DNA from: an uncultured Selenomonas sp.
GTDB taxonomy: Bacteria > Bacillota > Negativicutes > Selenomonadales > Selenomonadaceae
Length of the DNA stretch: 5,000 nt
Assembly: GCA_937981305.1 (NCBI GenBank)
Contig: CALJPB010000359.1
Location: forward strand, 1-5,000
Direction: 5' to 3'
Under the pieces are notes generated by a model. That model made no database searches, was not told the DNA's origin, and saw nothing but the letters and a program-made list of their open reading frames with translations. This document shows positions 1-5,000 of this stretch, piece after piece. Numbering within the stretch: the first letter of the stretch is position 1; each line of letters begins with the position of its first letter. The position numbers were made by a program, and so were the translations under genes.

Positions 1-403
1 TGTGCAGCAGGCGGAGGAGGACTATAATATCGCGCGCGTCCGCTACAATGCGGGCGTGGGGACAAACCTTGAGGTCATGCGTGCCTCGGACAATCTGACG
101 ACGGCGCGCATGAACTACTCGACAGCACTCTACAGCTACAATACGGGCAAGGCGAGCCTTGACAATGCGATGGGCGTGCCCGTCGATCTCGATGCCGTGC
201 GCTATCGCGCGGCGGAGGAGGACGGTGTGCGTGCGCAGGGGGCGCGTGCGGCGGCACAGTTGCATGACAATGCGCTCTTTGCGACGCCGAAGGGGATCGA
301 GGTGCGCCCGACCGCCGAGAAGGCTCCTGCGGATGCGGCGGCTGCTGCTGCCGCGCGCGTACAGGCGGCGAACGCCGCCTATGAGGCAGAGATGAACAAA
401 TAA
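1..403 (+). CDS. TolC-family outer-membrane efflux/export channel protein, C-terminal part (5' truncated by window)
   Basis: This is the end of an outer-membrane efflux protein (OEP/TolC family), which forms trimeric channels through the outer membrane and periplasm for type I secretion or efflux. The frame is open from the left edge (first full codon at base 2, a GTG that I read as an internal Val, not a start). About 133 residues are visible, ending in TAA at 401-403. Residues 1-60 carry the typical family pattern: A-E-x-D-Y-N-x-A-R-x-R-Y-x-A-G-x-G-T-N-L-E-V, then A-x-x-x-L-x-x-A-x-x-N-Y, then A-L-Y-S-Y-N, and L-x-x-A-M-G-V-P, i.e. the last long alpha-helical pair of the channel. After the G-V-P, about 70 further residues form an Ala-rich, low-complexity tail with a run of seven alanines near residue 112. 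The export substrate cannot be told from this fragment. The gene is followed after 10 bases by the tamB-like gene, and its stop codon overlaps that gene's ribosome binding site. The family call is firm; the specific gene is unknown. Confidence 0.88.
   Translation, partial: VQQAEEDYNIARVRYNAGVGTNLEVMRASDNLTTARMNYSTALYSYNTGKASLDNAMGVPVDLDAVRYRAAEEDGVRAQGARAAAQLHDNALFATPKGIEVRPTAEKAPADAAAAAAARVQAANAAYEAEMNK
363..380. repeat. Perfect 8-bp inverted repeat near the 3' end of the TolC-family gene
   Basis: AGGCGGCG, two unpaired A bases, then CGCCGCCT: each arm is 8 bases and they are exact reverse complements. It lies in the Ala-rich tail, 20 bases before the stop codon. No T-run follows, so it is not an ordinary intrinsic terminator. 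In RNA the two-base loop would open to four bases (GAAC) on a 7-bp stem. It may simply result from Ala-rich coding (GCG/GCC codons). Confidence 0.4.
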
Positions 404-407
404 GAGG
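402..407 (+). promoter_or_regulatory. Ribosome binding site of the tamB-like gene, overlapping the tolC stop codon
   Basis: AAGAGG lies 6 bases before the ATG at 414 and shares its first two bases with the TAA stop of the upstream gene. It is a moderate match to the anti-Shine-Dalgarno sequence. The overlap suggests that ribosomes ending the TolC-family gene can help initiation of the next gene (translational coupling). It also supports ATG 414 as the start. Confidence 0.6.
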
Positions 408-413
408 TTTTCT

Positions 414-3400
414 ATGAGACGGAAGGCGTATATCGGGGCGGCGGTGCTTGCCGCCGTCCTCATCTGCGCAGCGGTTCTTATCCACATCGTACGTGCCCAG
501 TCGTTCATGGCTGAGGCAGGACAGATGGCAGAGCGTCTCGTGGCGCAGAAGCTGGGAACGGCTGTGCACATCGGTGCGGTGGAGATCCGTTCTCTGCATG
601 AATTGAAAATGGACGATGTCGTCATCTATGACAAGCAGGCGGAGGCTGTGCTCCGTGCCGATGAGGCACGGGTGACGCTTCGTCTGCTTTCGTTGCTTTC
701 TGCGCCGGAAACAGCGGTTGATGAGATCTTTCTGACGGGGGCGCGTGCACAGATTGTCCGCCGTGCGGACGGTACGTGGAACTATACCGACATCGGTGCG
801 GATGATGCGCAGCCGTCGACGTTCGAAGGGCTCGTCCGCGTGGAGGGTGCCTCGGCGACGATTACGGCGGATGAGCGTACGTATGAGTTGGATCAGATCG
901 CGGGTACGGTGGAGGTTGACGGAGCGGATCTCTCCTATGATGCTGCGGGTATGTTTGCGGGGATTGCCCTGCGTGCACGCGGACAGAATGCCGGCGGTAC
1001 GCAGGTTGTCGAACTTGCTGCGGATCAGGCGGAACTTCTGCCGCTTTTGGACGAGCTGCCCTCGGAAACGCTGCCGGCAGAGGTGCAGATCCATGCGCTG
1101 AATGCCGATCATCTGCGGATGAATCTGCGCCGCGTGGACGGTGTGCTGACGCTCGACGGGCGCGTGGACGGTATGCGTGGGACGGCGGATGTCTATGGCG
1201 TGGCAATGGAGCTGAAAAGCTCCGCGCTCACGTTCAATGAGCGATCCGTATTTCTCGCAGCGACCGCCGAGTCTGCGGGGCAGACGGCACGCATCGATGG
1301 GACGATTCGCCTCGATGCGGATGCTCCCTATCTCGATCTTATGGTACGCGCACAGGATTTTGCCGTCGATCAGATCCGCGCGGACAGTCCCTATACAGGA
1401 ACAGTGACCGCGGATGTGCACGTTACGGGAACACTCGCCGCTCCGATGGCGGCGGGGAAACTGTCGGCGGCGGACGGTGCGGTCGGCGGTGTGTCCTTCC
1501 ATACGGCGGCGGTGGATGTCTCCTATGCGGACGGGCTCGTATCGTTCCAAAATCTGACGGCGGAACTGTTTGGCGGGAGTGTCTCGGGCACGGGTGTTTT
1601 CGACACCGCGCACAGATCCTATACGGCGCATCTTGCGGCAGACGGCGTGTCGCTCGCGCAGCTGCGCCGTGCGGAGGTATCTCTGCCGGAGGGCCTGGAC
1701 GGTGCGCTGCACGTCGATCTCGGCATCAGCGGCGGAATGGATGACGCTGCTCCGCGCATCTATGGCAGTGCCGAGGTTCTCGATGGCGCGTACCGCAATA
1801 TTCCTGTGGAGCGTGCAAATGTGTCATTTGCGTTTGATGGAAGCGATCTGACCATCGACTTTCTCAGCATGAAGCTCCCGCATGGCACGGAGCTTGGCGT
1901 CGAGGGACGCGTGGCGGGCGGGACGCTGCTGGATCTGCGCTTCTATGGCGCACATGCGGATCTCGCGCTGCTGAACGGTCTGAACGAGCGACTCAGCTTC
2001 TCGGGGCTTGCGGATTTCTCGGGAGAGGTGCATGGCGACATCCGTGATCCCCACGTCGATATGAAGTTCTCCGCGACGCACGGGGATCTTCTGTACCAGC
2101 CGTTTGACAGTCTGCTGTTCCGTGCGGACGGTTCGCTCTCCGGCATCGGTATCTATGATTTCTCGATGGAGCGCGGCGGGCGTGAGGTCTGGCTTGTGAA
2201 CGGTACGATCGGCCTCACGGGCGAGCGGCGCATTGATCTCCAGATTGATACGATCGGCGCACGGATGGAGGATGTGGCGGCACTCGTCGCCCCCGATCAG
2301 CCGATTACGGGCAATATCGACAATATCATTAAGTTTACGGGGACGCTTGACCAACCGCACGCAGTCGGCTATGTCCATTTCTATCGTGGGAGCTATGCGG
2401 GTGCGGTGCTCTCCGGAATGGACGGCGACTACTTCCTGGAGGATGGGATCATCCGTGTGCAGGTGTTCCACATCTATTCGCCGATGGTGGATATGGTGCT
2501 GAACGGCACGATCAATACGCAGGGGTTGCTTGACTTCGACGCAGAGGTGCGCGATCTCGATATGAAGCGTTTCGAGCATAAGCTGCCCTATGAGGTCGCG
2601 GGGCATGGTTTGTTCAAGGGCAAGGTCGGCGGGACGATCTCACGCCCCGTTTTCCGTGGGGAACTGAAGGCCGAGACGGTCACGATGAACGGTGTGGAGC
2701 TGCGTGGGGTTCATGGATTCGTCCACTATGAAAACGGGATGATCGACCTGGAGCGCACCGGATTCCGACAGGGGACGGACGGCTCTGTGTCCGCGTATTT
2801 GCGTTACGACACGGAGACACGTTCCCTGCGCGGCACACTGGACATCATGCAGATGGATGTGGGGGCGCTGCTTGCGCTCGCCAATCAGAAGGAAAACAGG
2901 CTGACGGGGGCGATCACGAGCAAGGTACAGCTGGGCGGGTCGCTGGACAACCCGTCGATCGCCATGTTCGGAAAAATCGCCGAGGGAACGCTTGCCTCCT
3001 ATCCGATCAGCGATGTGGAGATTGATGCCTCGCTTGCCGACCGCGTGCTGACGCTGCGGCAGCTTTCGGGGAAACAGGAGCAGGGATCGTTTTCCGCTGT
3101 CGGTACGGCAGCGTTTGACGGCGCGGCCGATATGAATGTGACGGCATCCGATCTTGCGCTTGGGCTCTTTGCACGCATTGCGGGGATTGAGGATGCTGTG
3201 ACGGGGACGGTGTCGCTGACGGCGCACATCGGCGGTAGGACGCAGAACCCCGTGGCGGATGCAAAGATCACGGCGAAGAACGGCGGCACACGAGGTGCCT
3301 CATTCGATGAACTGACGGGCGGGATGGAGCTGCGCGATTCGATCATCCATCTGAATGAGCTGACGGTGACGAAGTACATCGACGGTATTGCCTATGCGGC

Positions 3401-4742
3401 GAGCGTCCACGGGAAGCTGCCCCTGCGTGCGCTCACGTCGGAGGACGATCCGGTGTCGGATGTCCGAGAGGAGCTCGATCTGACGCTTTCGCTCGACCAT
3501 GCAGATCTCTCACTCCTGCCTGTGTTCTCGAAGCAGGTGGAATGGGCGCTTGGCCCTACGGAGGGCAGACTGAAACTGTACGGAACGCTCGCTGCCCCGC
3601 GTCTGACAGGGACGCTGAATGTACGGAACGGCGCGGTGAAGCTGCGCTTTTTCGAGCACCCCCTGACGGATATGGAAATTGCGGTGGATGCGCTTGGCGA
3701 CACCCTTTCCGTGCGTACGTGTACGGGACACATGGGTACGGGAACGTACCAGATGACGGGTCGTATGGGGCTTGTGGGCGGACGGCCGACGGCGTATGAT
3801 TTCACGTTTGTGATGGATGCGCTCGCGGTCAAGACATCGTTCTTTGACGGCCCTCTGAGCGGCTCGCTGCATCTCACGGAGGGAGAGTACTGGGGGGAGA
3901 AACTTCCCCAGCTGTCGGGCACGATCAACATCGACCGCGCACTTGTCACGATTCCGTCGATTCCGGAGACGGACGATGCACTGCCGCACATCATCCTCGA
4001 TGTGGGGCTGATGGTTGACCGGCATGTGCATTTCTTCAGTCCGAGTCTCTACGATATACACCCGTCCGGCTTTGTTCATTTCGGCGGTACGACGCACCAC
4101 CCGCACACGACGGGCATGATCGGTGCGCAGCGTGGAGACACGGTGAGTTATCTCCGAACAGTGTTCAAGATCCGCGAGGGAACTGCGACGTTCAATCAGC
4201 CGGAGTCGTTCCTACCGGAGATTGCGTTTTATGCGGAGGCACGCCTCACGCATACGCGAGTATTTCTCTCGGCACATGGTCCGCTCGAGCATATGGATTT
4301 TCGTCTCGGCTCGAGTCCTGAGATGTCGCAGGAGGAGATCATCCGTATGCTGACGCTGCGCAGTGCCTATCATAGCGGCGAGGGCGGTCTGACGGCGGCG
4401 GATATTCTGTCGATCGGTCTTCAGATGAGCATTCTCTCCGAGGTGGAGGACTCCGTGAAGAATTTCCTCCATCTTGACGTGCTGCGTCTCTCGAGCGGGA
4501 GCGGCGCACTCTTTGAGACGAATGACGATGAGGCGGTGAAGAAGTACGAGAACGAGTACAATGTCGAGATCGGCAAGTATTTCGGCGACCGCGTGCTGCT
4601 GCGCTATGTGCAGGGGCTCGGTGCGGCGTCGGATACGCATCGGTTCGGCATTCAGTACGACTTCAATGACCGCTTCGGCATCTCGTATGACCGCGATGGA
4701 GCAGATCAGCTCATCAGCTTTGAGGCGCGGTTCAGGTTCTGA
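414..4742 (+). CDS. tamB: TamB-like (DUF490) / AsmA-like intermembrane protein, 1442 aa
   Basis: TamB-family proteins are anchored in the inner membrane and cross the periplasm as a long beta-sheet groove. They are linked to outer-membrane protein assembly (with TamA or BamA) and to phospholipid transport. Start: ATG 414 gives Met-Arg-Arg-Lys followed by one hydrophobic segment at about residues 6-26, an uncleaved signal anchor with the body outside the cytoplasm; the next in-frame Met (residue 32) would lose it. The AsmA-like N-terminal region follows, with the family motif D-G-T-W-N-Y-x-D-I at 119-127. Residues about 240-1240 are beta-strand-like repeats rich in Gly and alternating hydrophobics, with nine copies of a G-T-L-x-x-P type motif. 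The C-terminal TamB domain (about 1237-1442) shows G-x-x-x-F-x-I-R-E-G-T-A-x-F (1247-1260), S-x-x-E-M-S-Q-E-E-I (1300-1309), L-x-V-L-R-L (1354-1359), I-G-K-Y (1386-1389), and ends in an alternating aromatic strand, R-F-R-F. The length is somewhat above that of the E. coli protein (about 1260). I see only two Cys (18 and 1103). No TamA is visible. The family is certain; the exact cargo in this lineage is inferred. Confidence 0.93.
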   Translation: MRRKAYIGAAVLAAVLICAAVLIHIVRAQSFMAEAGQMAERLVAQKLGTAVHIGAVEIRSLHELKMDDVVIYDKQAEAVLRADEARVTLRLLSLLSAPETAVDEIFLTGARAQIVRRADGTWNYTDIGADDAQPSTFEGLVRVEGASATITADERTYELDQIAGTVEVDGADLSYDAAGMFAGIALRARGQNAGGTQVVELAADQAELLPLLDELPSETLPAEVQIHALNADHLRMNLRRVDGVLTLDGRVDGMRGTADVYGVAMELKSSALTFNERSVFLAATAESAGQTARIDGTIRLDADAPYLDLMVRAQDFAVDQIRADSPYTGTVTADVHVTGTLAAPMAAGKLSAADGAVGGVSFHTAAVDVSYADGLVSFQNLTAELFGGSVSGTGVFDTAHRSYTAHLAADGVSLAQLRRAEVSLPEGLDGALHVDLGISGGMDDAAPRIYGSAEVLDGAYRNIPVERANVSFAFDGSDLTIDFLSMKLPHGTELGVEGRVAGGTLLDLRFYGAHADLALLNGLNERLSFSGLADFSGEVHGDIRDPHVDMKFSATHGDLLYQPFDSLLFRADGSLSGIGIYDFSMERGGREVWLVNGTIGLTGERRIDLQIDTIGARMEDVAALVAPDQPITGNIDNIIKFTGTLDQPHAVGYVHFYRGSYAGAVLSGMDGDYFLEDGIIRVQVFHIYSPMVDMVLNGTINTQGLLDFDAEVRDLDMKRFEHKLPYEVAGHGLFKGKVGGTISRPVFRGELKAETVTMNGVELRGVHGFVHYENGMIDLERTGFRQGTDGSVSAYLRYDTETRSLRGTLDIMQMDVGALLALANQKENRLTGAITSKVQLGGSLDNPSIAMFGKIAEGTLASYPISDVEIDASLADRVLTLRQLSGKQEQGSFSAVGTAAFDGAADMNVTASDLALGLFARIAGIEDAVTGTVSLTAHIGGRTQNPVADAKITAKNGGTRGASFDELTGGMELRDSIIHLNELTVTKYIDGIAYAASVHGKLPLRALTSEDDPVSDVREELDLTLSLDHADLSLLPVFSKQVEWALGPTEGRLKLYGTLAAPRLTGTLNVRNGAVKLRFFEHPLTDMEIAVDALGDTLSVRTCTGHMGTGTYQMTGRMGLVGGRPTAYDFTFVMDALAVKTSFFDGPLSGSLHLTEGEYWGEKLPQLSGTINIDRALVTIPSIPETDDALPHIILDVGLMVDRHVHFFSPSLYDIHPSGFVHFGGTTHHPHTTGMIGAQRGDTVSYLRTVFKIREGTATFNQPESFLPEIAFYAEARLTHTRVFLSAHGPLEHMDFRLGSSPEMSQEEIIRMLTLRSAYHSGEGGLTAADILSIGLQMSILSEVEDSVKNFLHLDVLRLSSGSGALFETNDDEAVKKYENEYNVEIGKYFGDRVLLRYVQGLGAASDTHRFGIQYDFNDRFGISYDRDGADQLISFEARFRF
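1422..4136 (+). repeat. Protein-level tandem modules of about 100 residues within the TamB-like protein
   Basis: A motif of the form hydrophobic-x-Gly-(Thr/Gly/Ser/Asp)-(Leu/Ile)-x-x-Pro begins at residues 337, 438, 539, 641, 738, 840, 939, 1055 and 1223. Examples are VTGTLAAP, FTGTLDQP, VGGTISRP, LGGSLDNP, LYGTLAAP and FGGTTHHP. The steps are 101, 101, 102, 97, 102, 99, 116 and 168 residues. After the Pro, most copies continue x-x-x-G-x-L-x-x-x-x-G, and the end of a unit often reads G-T-I/A-x-x-x-x-x-x-D-L/M followed by D-L-x-x-L. The copy at 438 is degenerate (an insertion places Pro at 447), and a Pro-less relative may sit at 247. DNA identity between copies is low, so this is an old protein duplication or structural repeat, not recent DNA repeats. 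Confidence 0.7.
3735..3750 (+). other. Potential RNA hairpin with a GNRA-type tetraloop inside the tamB-like gene
   Basis: GGTACG, loop GGAA, then CGTACC: a perfect 6-bp stem capped by a loop of the stable GNRA class when transcribed from the + strand. It lies within codons for Gly-Thr-Gly-Thr-Tyr of the TamB-like protein. No function is evident, and chance is plausible in GC-rich coding DNA of this length. Confidence 0.3.
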
Positions 4743-4748
4743 TATATT
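4720..4748 (+). promoter_or_regulatory. Weak candidate sigma-70-type promoter upstream of the sigma factor gene
   Basis: TTGAGG (4720-4725, four of six consensus bases), a 17-base spacer, and TATATT (4743-4748, five of six). The -35 part lies inside the last codons of the tamB-like gene. The -10 part falls in the only clearly AT-rich patch of the window. Against it: the predicted transcript would begin near 4755, at the edge of the ribosome binding site, giving a very short leader. This would be an internal promoter, additional to operon read-through. Confidence 0.2.
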
Positions 4749-4754
4749 ATGAAA

Positions 4755-4763
4755 AAGGAGGTG
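4755..4763 (+). promoter_or_regulatory. Near-perfect ribosome binding site of the sigma factor gene
   Basis: AAGGAGGTG is a nine-base match to the complement of the 16S rRNA 3' end. It ends 5 bases before the GTG at 4769, so the GGAGG core is 7 bases away, close to the ideal spacing. This fixes GTG 4769 as the start despite the non-ATG codon. It is far stronger than the site of the gene before it. Confidence 0.8.
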
Positions 4764-4768
4764 TGCCC

Positions 4769-5000
4769 GTGTTTTCAGACTATGTAAAGAAGCTCGCCGA
4801 TGTGCAAAAACTCACGCCTGCGGAGGAACGGGAACTCTGGCGCACCTACAAGGAGCGCGGCGACGAGGCGGCGCGGCGGCGGATCATCGAGTCGTATCAG
4901 CCGCTCGTATTCCGCGAGGTCATGCCCTATCGCGCGCTGCCGTCCGTGATGGATGCGGTGCAGGAGGGGACGATCGGTCTCATTGAGGCGGTGGAGCACT
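4769..5000 (+). CDS. Sigma-70 family RNA polymerase sigma factor, N-terminal part (3' truncated by window)
   Basis: Sigma factors bind core RNA polymerase and direct it to promoters. The 77 visible residues match the start of a region 2 domain. A short lead (residues 1-14) is followed by L-T-P-A-E-E-R-E-L-W-R-x-Y-K-E-R-G-D (15-32), then A-R-R-R-I-I-E-S-Y-x-P-L-V (35-47), as in region 2.1. Next is D-A-V-Q-E-G-T-I-G-L-I-E-A-V-E-H (62-77), which corresponds to the core-polymerase-binding region 2.2 (usual form D-L-I-Q-E-G-x-I-G-L-x-x-A-V). There is no region 1.1 ahead of it, so it is not a typical primary sigma factor. It resembles the alternative sigma factors of Firmicutes (FliA/sporulation-like group), but regions 2.3-4 lie outside the window and the subgroup cannot be assigned. 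The start is GTG with a very strong ribosome binding site. The gene begins 26 bases after the tamB-like gene with no terminator between, so co-transcription is likely. Confidence 0.85.
   Translation, partial: MFSDYVKKLADVQKLTPAEERELWRTYKERGDEAARRRIIESYQPLVFREVMPYRALPSVMDAVQEGTIGLIEAVEH

Noticed and set aside
2..4. GTG at base 2 as a start codon of a 133-residue protein
   Set aside because: The sequence begins in the middle of a conserved TolC-family helix, so the gene must start upstream of the window and this GTG is an internal Val.
439..456. Inverted repeat CGGCGG-TGCTTG-CCGCCG just after the tamB-like start
   Set aside because: Only 6 bp, inside Ala/Val codons of the membrane anchor, in GC-rich sequence. 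Nothing separates it from chance.
75..1712. A 545-codon open frame on the - strand
   Set aside because: It lies antisense to the tolC tail and the first 430 residues of the tamB-like protein. Its translation is very rich in Arg and His with no recognisable domain, which is typical of the mirror frame of GC-rich coding DNA. The + strand genes have clear family motifs over the same bases.
1824..4640. Further long - strand open frames (e.g. 1824-2606, 2640-3227, 3392-3994, 3510-4106, 4212-4640)
   Set aside because: All are antisense to the tamB-like gene, Arg/His/Ser-rich, overlap each other, and show no family motif. They are shadows of the real frame.
4743..4768. Terminator between the tamB-like gene and the sigma factor gene
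   Set aside because: The 26-base gap holds no hairpin and no T-run, so no intrinsic terminator is present.
4749..4787. Small open frame from ATG 4749 (12 codons) overlapping the sigma factor start, possible leader peptide
   Set aside because: It has no ribosome binding site of its own, lies in a different frame from the sigma factor, and contains the sigma factor's Shine-Dalgarno sequence within its codons. Most likely chance.

Overview
The window looks like part of the chromosome of a diderm Firmicute (Negativicutes), most likely Selenomonas or a close relative. The DNA is GC-rich. It encodes two cell-envelope proteins that only make sense in a two-membrane cell (a TolC-type outer-membrane channel and a TamB-type intermembrane protein). 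The third gene carries a near-perfect, Firmicute-like Shine-Dalgarno sequence. The genus is an inference from gene style and composition, not from a marker gene.

Layout: all three genes are on the + strand and closely packed. Positions 1-403 hold the 3' end of a TolC/OEP-family gene. After 10 bases comes one very large gene (414-4742, 1442 codons) for a TamB (DUF490)/AsmA-like protein. After a further 26 bases, a GTG codon at 4769 starts a sigma-70 family sigma factor that runs off the right edge. There is no stretch over 300 bases without a gene, and I see no terminator between the genes, so a single operon is the simplest reading. I found no RNA gene, mobile element, CRISPR array or origin.

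How they may work together: TolC-family proteins form outer-membrane exit channels. TamB-family proteins are anchored in the inner membrane and span the periplasm as a long hydrophobic beta groove, linked to outer-membrane protein assembly and phospholipid transport. The sigma factor is the odd member. Its position behind two envelope genes suggests, but does not prove, that it is co-expressed with envelope biogenesis or controls part of it.

The most striking internal structure is in the TamB-like protein. A short motif (hydrophobic-x-Gly-Thr/Gly/Ser-Leu/Ile-x-x-Pro type) recurs nine times. The first seven copies are 97 to 102 residues apart, which indicates a tandem modular architecture.
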